A stretch of DNA of 64,000 bases from Chryseobacterium cucumeris (GTDB taxonomy: Bacteria; Bacteroidota; Bacteroidia; Flavobacteriales; Weeksellaceae): NCBI RefSeq assembly GCF_016775705.1, contig NZ_CP068760.1, positions 3,162,001 through 3,226,000 on the forward strand. The letters are read 5' to 3'. Below the pieces are notes generated by a model. The model had not been told where the DNA came from. It saw nothing but the letters and a program-made list of their open reading frames with translations, and ran no database searches. The translations under genes and the position numbers were made by a program. Of the stretch, positions 33,716-41,908 are shown one piece after another (positions within the stretch are counted from its first letter, which is position 1; each line of letters starts with the position of its first letter).

Positions 33716-34276
33716 ATGAGTTACTGTTTAGCAATAGAAGGAATGCAGCCTGAGAGCAGAAAAGAACTGCACAAAAATTACCATGATAACCACTACGGAT
33801 TTCCTATCCATGATGATAATGAATTGTTTGGAAGACTGATTCTGGAAATTAATCAGGCAGGATTAAGCTGGGAAACGGTTCTGAAAAAAGAAGACAGTTT
33901 CAGAAAAGCATATGACCAATTTGATATTCAGAAAATAGCAGATTATACAGAAGAAGACCGTGAAAGATTATTGAGTGATCCGGGAATTATAAGGAATAAG
34001 CTAAAAGTAAATGCTGCCATTGAAAATGCTAAAACAATTATTGAATTACAAAAGGAATTTGGATCCTTTGAAAAATGGCTGGAGCATCATCATCCACTGA
34101 CTTTGCAGGAATGGATGAAGCTTTTCAAAAAAACATTCAAATTTACAGGTGGAGAAATTGTAAACGAATTTCTTATGAGCACCGGATATCTGAAAGGAGC
34201 CCATCATGAAACCTGTCCTGTACACTCGAAAGTATTGGCTCAAAAGCCTTTGTGGAAAGAGGTTGAGGGGAAGTAG
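33716..34276 (+). CDS. tag: DNA-3-methyladenine glycosylase I
   Basis: Removes 3-methyladenine from alkylated DNA in the cytosol. The 186-residue protein has the Tag hallmarks: Cys4 near the start and a HH..TCPVH segment near the end (zinc site), YHD..YG, FGRLILEINQAGLSWETVLKK and FKFTGGEIVNEFLMSTGYL. Length is normal. A one-mismatch -7 element TATCTTTA lies at 33672-33679. It stands alone. Confidence 0.94.
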   Translation: MSYCLAIEGMQPESRKELHKNYHDNHYGFPIHDDNELFGRLILEINQAGLSWETVLKKEDSFRKAYDQFDIQKIADYTEEDRERLLSDPGIIRNKLKVNAAIENAKTIIELQKEFGSFEKWLEHHHPLTLQEWMKLFKKTFKFTGGEIVNEFLMSTGYLKGAHHETCPVHSKVLAQKPLWKEVEGK

Positions 34277-34547
34277 AATACGACTTTCTTTCAATTAATA
34301 AGTCTGGATTCCTACAGAATGAACTATAGAATTGTTTGACATTATGCATACACTCAGTCATTCCGTAGGAATCCAGCTTCCGAAAATTAAGAATAGAAAA
34401 AGAAATTCCATTTTATATGTCAGCTGGTAGCTAGGGTTTTAAGCTCTGGCTCAAGCCCATTTCTATTGAATTGATCGATCAGATCATTTTTATGTACCTG
34501 TCTCCGTTGAGTGTAAGATCTTTGCAAAAATCTTTTAACCAAACCTT

Positions 34548-34913
34548 TTACTTGTTTTCCATAATCTGTTTATGCTCATTACCCCATTTTTCAAACTCAA
34601 GAATGATGGGCCTCAGCTTATAGCCGATTTCTGTAAGCTCATATTCTACCCGTGGAGGAACTTCGGCATATACGGTTCTGGTAATGATTTTGTCCTCTTC
34701 CAGCCTGCGGAGCTGGAGAGTAAGCATACGTTCAGTAATGTTCTGAAGCTTCTTTTTTAGTTCCCCGAATCTCATTTTCCCGTTGATAAGATAACAACAG
34801 ATAGCCAATGCCCACTGTCCTCCGATAATATTGGAAGCATAGATTTCCGGACATTCATCAGCAAGTGCTTTTTTATTGGCAAAATTGGTTGAGGTTTCCT
34901 TTATTTTAGTCAT
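34548..34913 (-). CDS. HxlR family transcriptional regulator
   Basis: A 121-residue winged helix-turn-helix regulator of the HxlR family: CPEIYASNIIGGQWALAICCYL, then FGELKKKLQNITERMLTLQLRRLEEDKII and YELTEIGYKLRPIILEFEKW. Cys21 sits just before the first helix, as in redox-sensing members such as YodB, and there is a CC pair in the next helix. It is divergent from an NAD(P)H oxidoreductase gene, a typical arrangement for quinone- or electrophile-responsive pairs. A 12-bp inverted repeat at its start codon and in the shared gap is the likely operator. Confidence 0.92.
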   Translation of the reverse strand: MTKIKETSTNFANKKALADECPEIYASNIIGGQWALAICCYLINGKMRFGELKKKLQNITERMLTLQLRRLEEDKIITRTVYAEVPPRVEYELTEIGYKLRPIILEFEKWGNEHKQIMENK

Positions 34914-34970
34914 TACTTACATTTTTTATAGTACCATACAATAGGTTGCTAATGTACGAAATGTAAGTAA
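34913..34970. promoter_or_regulatory. Operator candidate of the HxlR regulator
   Basis: TTACTTACATTT at 34913-34924 and its exact reverse complement AAATGTAAGTAA at 34959-34970. A further related half-site AATGTACG lies just before the second arm. The first arm begins at the HxlR start codon, and the second is eight bases upstream of the -7 element of the oxidoreductase gene. Confidence 0.55.
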
Positions 34971-34977
34971 CGTGTTG

Positions 34978-34985
34978 TAATTTTG
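34978..34985 (+). promoter_or_regulatory. -7 element of the NAD(P)H oxidoreductase gene
   Basis: TAATTTTG, an exact TAnnTTTG, 19 bases before the ATG at 35005. Confidence 0.6.
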
Positions 34986-35004
34986 TGATCGAAATTTAAA
35001 CATA

Positions 35005-35535
35005 ATGAAAACATTAGTGATTGTGACGCATCCTGATATTGAAAAATCAGTGATCAATAAAAAATGGATCGACGAGTTAAAAAAATATCCTGAGAAATAC
35101 ACGGTTCATCAACTGTACGAAGCTTATCCTGATGGAAAAATCAATGTGGCAGAAGAGCAGAAGCTGATGGAATCGTATAACAAGATTGTATTTCAGTTTC
35201 CTTTTTACTGGTTCAGCAGTCCGCCGCTTTTAAAACAATGGCTGGATGAAGTGGTTTTGTATGGCTGGGCGTATGGAAGCAACAGCGGTTTCAAACTGGC
35301 CGGAAAGAAAATGACACTGGCTGTTACCGCAGGAATAGATGAAGATGGATATTCTGAAACAGGGGAATATAAATACACGATGAATGAACTTTTCCGACCT
35401 TATGAACTGACTTTCGATTATATAAAAGCCGATTATAAAGAACCTTTTGTGTATTATGGAATTGAAAGAGATTCTTCCGATGAATGGATCAACAGAAGTG
35501 TTCCGATGTATCTGGATTTTCTGGATAATTTATAA
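35005..35535 (+). CDS. NAD(P)H:quinone oxidoreductase, flavodoxin-like fold
   Basis: The 176-residue protein belongs to the KefF/MdaB/YwrO group: TLVIVTHPDIEKSVINKKW at the start, then YNKIVFQFPFYWFSSPPLLKQWLDEVVLYGWAYG, then AGKKMTLAVTAG. It would bind FMN and reduce quinones by two electrons using NAD(P)H in the cytosol. It is divergent from an HxlR regulator, which probably represses it until electrophiles or quinones appear. A strong hairpin follows. Confidence 0.92.
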   Translation: MKTLVIVTHPDIEKSVINKKWIDELKKYPEKYTVHQLYEAYPDGKINVAEEQKLMESYNKIVFQFPFYWFSSPPLLKQWLDEVVLYGWAYGSNSGFKLAGKKMTLAVTAGIDEDGYSETGEYKYTMNELFRPYELTFDYIKADYKEPFVYYGIERDSSDEWINRSVPMYLDFLDNL

Positions 35536-35541
35536 CTGAAT

Positions 35542-35587
35542 AAAAGTAAAGTTGAACTTGAATTAAAACGGGTTCAACTTACTTTTG
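35542..35587 (+). terminator. Terminator of the oxidoreductase gene
   Basis: Long stem AAAGTAAAGTTGAAC with GTTCAACTTACTTT (one bulged A), T-rich at the 3' side. Confidence 0.75.
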
Positions 35588-35627
35588 TATGTATTTTTTT
35601 TAATACAAAGAAAAATACTTGAAATCT

Positions 35628-37214
35628 TTATCCCACCGTAGGCGTATCCTCTTCTTTGAGTATTTTTTTCTCCTTCATCGTAAGCATCATTCTTTCATAT
35701 TTGTACTTTTCCCAATCAAATGTGTTGAGAAAATCAAGGGCAGCCTGAAAACCTCTGTTGAAGAGTTCTTCCTTTTCTTCTCTTTTCATAAAGAAATTCA
35801 GCCAGCTGCTGGTCCCACAGTTAACGGTCTGTATACTGTATAGCTTATAAAAAGTATGTTTGGTAAGGAATGTTTTATCATTAAACCCTTTCAGGGTACT
35901 GATGATATTCCCTGCGTAGCTGAACGGTGTTGTAAGGATTTCTTCACTGGTTTTTCCTTTTTCAGAATGAATGGCAGAATCACTGGTTAGCTGTACCCCA
36001 AAAAGAGGCATTCTCGGATAAAAAACTTCATCCGCGTGAAAAAGGTCAATAGGGAAGTTGGAGATACTGCCGCCATCAATGAAAACTCCTGCCGGATTTA
36101 TATTTTCCGGTTGGGTATTCATCCAATACCTCCAGGCATATTTTACAGAATCATCGTTTCTGTTAATTTGTTTCTGGAAAGGTTCAAAGAAAAAAGGTAC
36201 CGCCATAGAGGCTCTTACAAATTCAGCCGGGCTGATGTGTTTCAGTTCCTCTTCGGACCAGTAGAGATTGGCCATCGTAGGAAGTTCTACCTTAATTTTA
36301 GCATTGATATCAGTGGTAATAACCACATATTCTGAGGAAAGAAGGTAAAACGGATTGTTTTTATAATAATCATTATTGACGGCACTTTCATAGAAAATTC
36401 TGTACCGGGTCTGGTCAATGTGTTCCTGATTTTTGATTTTAATCTTTTCAATGCTTTGCAAAGCCATCTGATAATATTCCTGCCCGTTCCCATAGCGGTA
36501 GCTGAGATTAAGGTCTTTTTCTTTCTGAATGAATTTTTTATTGAGATCGGCAACTGTTTGTATTCCAAATTGATCCAGCGCATTTTGCATGGTATTCTGA
36601 AAAACATTTCCGGGATTCAGTCCGCTGTTTTCTTTTCTGAAATTATTATAAAGCTTTTTAATACAGAAAAAGAGAATGACAGCCGGAATCAATGGAATCA
36701 GGAACATCAGCTTGGCATTCAGGATTGTTGTGGGAGGAGCCAGAAAAGGAATGCTGAGCAGAATAATGAAAAGAATGACTGCAATGATGGCATTGATTTT
36801 AAAAAAATCTTTGTTGTTCAGCATCGCATGAAGAGTCGTTTTTACATAGGTTTTCCCATCCATAAAATCCGCAAAATTCCAGCTGAAAAGTATATCCTTG
36901 ATCAGCTCACTTTTAGGTTCTTCTTTGGTTTTGCAGGCTGCAATAAGCATGGTATTAATAGCTCCGGCACTCGTTCCTGCTACTTTCAGAAAACGGATTC
37001 CGAATATTTCCAGACCATAAAGATAGCCTACCAGTGCACTTCCCCAGACACCGCCACCTTCCTGTACAAACTCTATATACTGATTACCGGACTGATCCAG
37101 AATATCAGAGAATTCTTTGGCAGTTATATTCCCGTGTAAGGCAAGCAATTTATCTTTTGATGCCTGTGAAAGAGAAGGATCTTCCAGAATTTTGTTGAGG
37201 TTTTCGGTAGTCAT
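35628..37214 (-). CDS. Patatin-like phospholipase with a membrane-helix insertion
   Basis: The protein (528 residues from the ATG at 37214) has all patatin motifs: the oxyanion loop EGGGVWGSALVG, the nucleophile elbow GTSAG and, near residue 400, the catalytic Asp in DGGSISNFP. Between the Ser and the Asp parts, at about residues 145-200, two hydrophobic stretches (INAIIAVILFIILLSIPFLA and LMFLIPLIPAVILFF) form a membrane hairpin that is unusual for the family. It should be a membrane-bound lipid acyl hydrolase. A start 12 codons earlier is possible. It stands alone. Confidence 0.88.
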   Translation of the reverse strand: MTTENLNKILEDPSLSQASKDKLLALHGNITAKEFSDILDQSGNQYIEFVQEGGGVWGSALVGYLYGLEIFGIRFLKVAGTSAGAINTMLIAACKTKEEPKSELIKDILFSWNFADFMDGKTYVKTTLHAMLNNKDFFKINAIIAVILFIILLSIPFLAPPTTILNAKLMFLIPLIPAVILFFCIKKLYNNFRKENSGLNPGNVFQNTMQNALDQFGIQTVADLNKKFIQKEKDLNLSYRYGNGQEYYQMALQSIEKIKIKNQEHIDQTRYRIFYESAVNNDYYKNNPFYLLSSEYVVITTDINAKIKVELPTMANLYWSEEELKHISPAEFVRASMAVPFFFEPFQKQINRNDDSVKYAWRYWMNTQPENINPAGVFIDGGSISNFPIDLFHADEVFYPRMPLFGVQLTSDSAIHSEKGKTSEEILTTPFSYAGNIISTLKGFNDKTFLTKHTFYKLYSIQTVNCGTSSWLNFFMKREEKEELFNRGFQAALDFLNTFDWEKYKYERMMLTMKEKKILKEEDTPTVG

Positions 37215-37306
37215 GGTATTTTGTTTTGAGGATGTGCCGGTAAAAGACAAAGATCATCAATTGGATTATTAAAATCTTTGTGCCTTTGTATTGATATAAA
37301 AATGAA

Positions 37307-38206
37307 TCACCACTGTTTTCGCCTTACATAAATAAATGTACTGATTACTACAGTAGCCATCGCTCCCAATGTTATAAAATATCCATACTTATGATGAAGC
37401 TCAGGCATATTATCGAAATTCATCCCGTAAACTCCGGCAATGAAAGTGATTGGTAAAAAGTAAACAGAATAAATGGCCAACACCTTCATCACCTGGTTGG
37501 CTTTTTGGTCCGAAAGTGCCAGGAACATGGAAATAAGGTTGGTAATCTGAATGTTTAAATGATCAAAATCGGCAACTACATCCTTATGTTTATCTTTCAA
37601 ATCGACAATTTCTGAGTCCTGTAAATTCAGCAGTTTAAATTTATCAATAGCATCCGTAGAGATTACCAGTACGCGGGAATTCAAGCCCGATTTTCGTTTC
37701 AGTTTGTAAAGACGGCGGATCTGGCTGGTATGATTCGTGTTTTTAAGAAAAATTTCATTTTCTATATTGTCCATCGTTTCGAACAGACTTAAAGATTCAT
37801 CGTCAAAACTTTTCATAATTAAGATAGCAATCATCAGGGTGATTTGCTGAGGAGTAACATCTTCCTGAATCAGGGAGACTTTTTTCTTGGTCTCTGTGAT
37901 ACTTCTGGTTTTCATCCTGTGGATGGTAATAATGGTATTTTCAACCAGAAAAATCCCAATCTTGGTACTGATATCACTGATGGTATTCAAATTCTTTCTT
38001 TCCAGTTCGGTACTTTCACGGAGTAAAAAGAATTTTACATTCCCGTCTTCTTCATATTTCGGAAGGTGATTAGGATCCATCGTATCTTCCAGAAGAAGGT
38101 TGTTGATTTCATATCTTTCATGAAGAAATTTCAGGTCTTCTAAAGTAGGAGCCTCTACATCTACCCATTCGCACTGGGAGGTTCTGTATATCGTATCAAT
38201 TGGCAT
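37307..38206 (-). CDS. corA: CorA family divalent metal transporter
   Basis: The 299-residue protein has the large N-terminal cytoplasmic domain with a long helix, two C-terminal membrane helices and the selectivity motif YGMNFDNMPEL between them (GMN). The end is basic (VRRKQW). It should form a pentameric channel for Mg2+ or Co2+ in the inner membrane. It is divergent from fabH, and the promoters of the two are interlocked. Confidence 0.93.
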   Translation of the reverse strand: MPIDTIYRTSQCEWVDVEAPTLEDLKFLHERYEINNLLLEDTMDPNHLPKYEEDGNVKFFLLRESTELERKNLNTISDISTKIGIFLVENTIITIHRMKTRSITETKKKVSLIQEDVTPQQITLMIAILIMKSFDDESLSLFETMDNIENEIFLKNTNHTSQIRRLYKLKRKSGLNSRVLVISTDAIDKFKLLNLQDSEIVDLKDKHKDVVADFDHLNIQITNLISMFLALSDQKANQVMKVLAIYSVYFLPITFIAGVYGMNFDNMPELHHKYGYFITLGAMATVVISTFIYVRRKQW

Positions 38207-38253
38207 AAAGTAAAAATACTAATATTTTGAAAAACTATGTGTTAAATAAGTTT

Positions 38254-38270
38254 TATCTTTGCCAAAATTA
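38254..38270. promoter_or_regulatory. Interlocked divergent promoters of corA and fabH
   Basis: Plus: TATCTTTG at 38254-38261 for fabH (ATG at 38280). Minus: TAATTTTG from CAAAATTA at 38263-38270 for corA (start at 38206). Both exact TAnnTTTG, one base apart, pointing at each other; the 5' ends of the two transcripts would overlap. Confidence 0.6.
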
Positions 38271-38279
38271 AAAAACTAT

Positions 38280-39302
38280 ATGATTAAAAGTACAATAAAA
38301 GGTGTGGGATTTTATGTTCCAGATAACGTTGTTACAAATGATGATTTAGCAAAACTAATGACTACCAATGACGAATGGATTACGGAAAGAACAGGTATCA
38401 AGGAAAGAAGACACAGAAAAAACAGATATGACTCTCAGGAAACCAGCGCTTATCTAGGTTTTAAAGCTGCAGAAAAAGCCATCCGCAATGCTGGTCTTAC
38501 CTCAAAAGATATTGATTATATTGTTTTTGCAACGCTTTCACCGGATTATTACTTTCCGGGATGTGGTGTCCTGCTTCAGGACATGCTGGGATGTGATACG
38601 ATCGGAGCACTGGATGTAAGAAATCAATGTTCAGGATTTGTATATTCTATGAGTGTGGCCAATGCATTCATCAAATCCGGTACTTATAAAAATATTCTTG
38701 TGGTAGGAGCAGAAGTTCATTCTTTCGGATTGGACTTTTCTGACGAAGGTAGAGGAGTTTCTGTTATTTTTGGTGATGGGGCAGGAGCAATTGTTCTTTC
38801 TGCATCAGAAGATGAGAATGCAGGAGATATTTTAGCAATGAATATGCATTCTGAAGGAAAATATGCTGACGATCTTTGTACCCAGTTCCCGGGTTCAAAA
38901 TTCGGATGGAGCGACAGAATGAGAAAAGATCCTGAAAATGTAACGAACAAAGAAGTATATCCGATCATGAACGGAAACTTCGTATTCAAGCATGCGGTAA
39001 CAAGATTCCCCGAAACCATGATGGAAGCTTTGAACAAAGCCGGAAAGACGGTTGAAGATCTTGATATGTTTATTCCGCACCAGGCGAACTTGAGAATTGC
39101 CCAGTTTGTACAGGAAAAATTCGGATTACCGGATGAGAAAGTCTTCAACAACATTCAGAAATACGGAAATACAACCGCTGCTTCTATTCCTATTGCTTTG
39201 AGTGAAGCGATAGAACAGGGAAAAATAAAAAGAGGTGACCTTGTACTTCTTTCAGCATTTGGAAGTGGATTCACCTGGGGGAGTGTTTTGTTTAATTTTT
39301 AA
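38280..39302 (+). CDS. fabH: 3-oxoacyl-[acyl-carrier-protein] synthase III
   Basis: Condenses acyl-CoA with malonyl-ACP to begin fatty acid synthesis. The 340-residue protein (start at 38280, MIKSTIKGVGFYVP) has the catalytic triad Cys117 (RNQCSGF), His267 (IPHQANLRIA) and Asn297 (GNTTAAS), plus the GSGFTWGSVL end. It is not next to plsX or acpP, and there is a long LAMNMHSEGKYADDLCTQF segment in the middle typical of a second FabH group in Bacteroidetes, so it may be a paralogue for special starter units rather than the housekeeping enzyme. Confidence 0.9.
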   Translation: MIKSTIKGVGFYVPDNVVTNDDLAKLMTTNDEWITERTGIKERRHRKNRYDSQETSAYLGFKAAEKAIRNAGLTSKDIDYIVFATLSPDYYFPGCGVLLQDMLGCDTIGALDVRNQCSGFVYSMSVANAFIKSGTYKNILVVGAEVHSFGLDFSDEGRGVSVIFGDGAGAIVLSASEDENAGDILAMNMHSEGKYADDLCTQFPGSKFGWSDRMRKDPENVTNKEVYPIMNGNFVFKHAVTRFPETMMEALNKAGKTVEDLDMFIPHQANLRIAQFVQEKFGLPDEKVFNNIQKYGNTTAASIPIALSEAIEQGKIKRGDLVLLSAFGSGFTWGSVLFNF

Positions 39303-39660
39303 TTTTTCATCATTTAATAAATTAGGCAGTTTTTTTAATTGATTTTATCTAATTGGTTGATTTTTAATTAATTGATTTAGGTAATGCATAACAAGACAAA
39401 ATAAATCAAAAACCATAAACTTTAGTTTATGGTTTTTCTTTTGTAAAAGATTATATATTTTTTATTGTGATCATAGTAGTTGATTTTATTCTTTGCTTGT
39501 CAATATGTTGTATTTTTTTTTGTTGATTTTTAAACTTGCGAAGAGTATAGAACTTATAAGATATTTTATCATTTTTAATTGAGAATATTCATTATTATTA
39601 GGATGATTTGATTGTTTTTTCTTGTAATTTTACTTTTATTAAAAATTCTAAAAACAAAAC
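39303..39660. other. Very AT-rich gap
   Basis: Contains the distal terminator of fabH (39408-39437) and the upstream region of the secreted protein gene, with a one-mismatch -7 element TAATTTTA near 39625. No ORF seen. Confidence 0.5.
39408..39437 (+). terminator. Terminator downstream of fabH
   Basis: Perfect stem AAAAACCATAAACT / AGTTTATGGTTTTT with a very short loop, T-rich downstream. It lies 105 bases after the stop. Confidence 0.8.
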
Positions 39661-40368
39661 ATGAAAAACTATTTATTATCTGGGGCTTTTTTAGTTCCTT
39701 TATTTTCGTTTGCCCAAATTGGGATAGAAACTTCGACTCCTCAGAAAACTTTGCACGTTAACGGATCATTACAAGTGGTCAATGAAATCAATGTAGGAGG
39801 AAATGCCACAACAGCAGGTTCTGCAGGAACCACCGGTCAGATTTTAACTTCTAATGGACCAGCAGCCGCTCCTTCATGGCAAACCCTAAATACAATAAGC
39901 GGAACTATTAACGGCGCTTATTATGTACAGGGAACTACTACTGCCAGTGCTAATGCAGGACAAACAATAGATGTACCGGGAGTTACCTATACAGTAACTG
40001 TTCCGGCAGGAAAAACGCAAACCTTTTTGTTTACGATTATAGGTTATGCCCTTGATATATCCTCAGGAACAACTTCTCAGGGGGTTTTCACGCTTTTGCA
40101 GAATGGAACTAAAATTTCGTCTGCTTATGTCTCTAAAGCAGGTATTTTCTCTAATAGTGGTTTGTCGGGAGGATTAGTAAATATGCCTGTTCCTGTTACT
40201 TTTTTAAAATCTGTCAGCCTGTCTTCAGGAACATATACGTTCAAGGTTCAGTATGTTTCTTGGGTTGGTACAGCAAGTGTAAATGTAGTTCCTTCCACTT
40301 TTGCCGGATATAATGGTGATACCGAAGCAATGCTTACCAAGATGCAGATTCTGGTATATAATAATTAG
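39661..40368 (+). CDS. Secreted protein of flavobacterial tail-fibre-like type
   Basis: The 235-residue protein has a signal peptide (ending FAQIG) followed by the motif ETSTPQKTLHVNGSLQVVNE. This 'identical start then LHVxGSLQV' pattern is very common at the N-terminus of flavobacterial secreted proteins, and it recalls phage tail-fibre repeats. A Gly/Thr/Ala-rich linker (GGNATTAGSAGTTGQIL) and a beta-rich C-terminal domain of about 150 residues follow. No T9SS tail is evident. Function unknown. Confidence 0.75.
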   Translation: MKNYLLSGAFLVPLFSFAQIGIETSTPQKTLHVNGSLQVVNEINVGGNATTAGSAGTTGQILTSNGPAAAPSWQTLNTISGTINGAYYVQGTTTASANAGQTIDVPGVTYTVTVPAGKTQTFLFTIIGYALDISSGTTSQGVFTLLQNGTKISSAYVSKAGIFSNSGLSGGLVNMPVPVTFLKSVSLSSGTYTFKVQYVSWVGTASVNVVPSTFAGYNGDTEAMLTKMQILVYNN

Positions 40369-40390
40369 AAATAAGCACTTTCTTAAAAAA

Positions 40391-40432
40391 ACAAAACCCG
40401 CAGAACGGAAGTTCTGCGGGGTTTTGTTTTAT
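40391..40432. terminator. Bidirectional terminator
   Basis: AAAACCCGCAGAAC / GTTCTGCGGGGTTTT around GGAA; A-rich and T-rich flanks serve the two convergent genes (stops at 40368 and 40447). Confidence 0.9.
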
Positions 40433-40446
40433 GATTAGAATAACTC

Positions 40447-41607
40447 TTAAAGACTCTTCAATAATTTTTCTGTGTCTGTAGAATCCTGTCCTGTGCTTTT
40501 TGCCAGTTCAATAGACTTTTCAGCCCATATTTTTGCATTTTTCTTGTCACCTACCTTATTGTAAAGATTGGCTAAAGTATCTGTATTGGCAAAGTTCTGG
40601 TTTTTCTTTACAGATTCTTGCGCCCATGCAATGGCTTTTTCCAGAGAAGCTTTATTGCTCACATTTTCAAAGAAGTTCCATGCAAGAGAGTTCAGTTCTT
40701 CAGAACCTGCTGCAGAATAATCTTTGTAGATATCAAGGATCAGCTTTTCATACTCAGGAATATCTTTATTCTTTAAAGCCCTGTTTGCTTTCATTCTTTT
40801 TAAGATCTTGTCGGCCTCTTCTTTGCTTAGAAATTTCTGAGCTTCAGCCATAAAATAACTGTCATCCCATTTTTTAGTCTCTGCATTATAAGCTTTTTTA
40901 GAAATGGTATTCAGCTTGATATTTTTCTCAAACTTTTCGTATTTATCTTCCGGAAAGAACTTAACGATATCAGCCTTTTTATCCTGAAAAATTTTGTATA
41001 AAGGACTGTCTGTAGTCTGTACTCCTGAAAGAAGCATTTGGATATCTTCCTGATCTAAAATTGTTTTCTGCTGAAAGTAACGGTTAAGAACTTTCCCGGC
41101 AAACTCAGCATCGTTATACATAGTAAGGCCTGCAAGATTCTTTAAAAACTCAGGATCTTTTTCCCCTTTTTCAAACTGCTGTTTCAGAGAAGTCAGTCTT
41201 TTGTTTGGATCTTCCGCGTCTTTTGCAAACTGGATAAAGTCTTTTTCTTCCACATATCCTAAAGTTCTGTGTACAGCTTCACCATTTCCGTCAATAAACA
41301 GGTAAGTAGGAAATGCTTTTACATTATATTTTTTGGCCAGCTCAATTCCTTCTCCTTTTTCCATATCAATTTTAGCATTGATAAAGTGGGAATTATAGTA
41401 ATCACCTACAGACTGAAGTGGGAAAATATTTTTAACCATCAGTTTACAAGGTCCGCACCATGAAGCATATGCATCAATGAAGACCAGTTTTTTTTCTTTT
41501 TTTGCTTTGGCAAGAATGGAGGCAAAATTGCCTTCTTCAAATTTAATTCCCTGTGCCCAGGCTAGGACCCCTATAAAGATTGAGGAAAGTATGGCTATTT
41601 TTTTCAT
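40447..41607 (-). CDS. Exported thioredoxin-domain protein
   Basis: The 386-residue protein has a signal peptide (ending LAWAQG), a thioredoxin domain with the active site W-C51-G-P-C54-K and a long helical C-terminal part (about residues 150-386) that reads like TPR-type repeats (LYNKVGDKKNAKIWAEKSIE at the end). It would act in the periplasm as a thiol-disulfide enzyme with a protein-interaction tail. The TACATTTG element at 41627-41634 fits the start. Confidence 0.88.
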   Translation of the reverse strand: MKKIAILSSIFIGVLAWAQGIKFEEGNFASILAKAKKEKKLVFIDAYASWCGPCKLMVKNIFPLQSVGDYYNSHFINAKIDMEKGEGIELAKKYNVKAFPTYLFIDGNGEAVHRTLGYVEEKDFIQFAKDAEDPNKRLTSLKQQFEKGEKDPEFLKNLAGLTMYNDAEFAGKVLNRYFQQKTILDQEDIQMLLSGVQTTDSPLYKIFQDKKADIVKFFPEDKYEKFEKNIKLNTISKKAYNAETKKWDDSYFMAEAQKFLSKEEADKILKRMKANRALKNKDIPEYEKLILDIYKDYSAAGSEELNSLAWNFFENVSNKASLEKAIAWAQESVKKNQNFANTDTLANLYNKVGDKKNAKIWAEKSIELAKSTGQDSTDTEKLLKSL

Positions 41608-41626
41608 AAAAACTTTTTATTCCATG

Positions 41627-41634
41627 CAAATGTA
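41627..41634 (-). promoter_or_regulatory. -7 element of the thioredoxin-domain gene
   Basis: CAAATGTA on plus reads TACATTTG on minus, an exact TAnnTTTG, 19 bases before the start codon. Confidence 0.6.
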
Positions 41635-41908
41635 ATAAATATGACGACACCTGAGCCGTCCATATTAAAAATAATTATACAGGAATTTTGGTTTTAAAAC
41701 AGAAATCAGTTTATATTAAAGAAAACCATGTATTATTTCTGTCTTATTATTAAAATTAATACAAATTGATGTTTTTGGTTAAATGATTAAATTTCAATAT
41801 AATATTTTAATAAAAAATAAAATATCACTAGTTTTGTAAAAAACAAAAAGACACTCCGTGAAATCAATGATGAATTATTATAAAATGAAAATAATAATTT
41901 GTTTTTCT

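Noticed and set aside
36420..37139. Open frame of 239 codons antisense to the patatin gene
   Set aside because: It lies fully opposite a well-supported gene, has an unusual composition rich in Ile, Phe and Lys, and shows no known motif.
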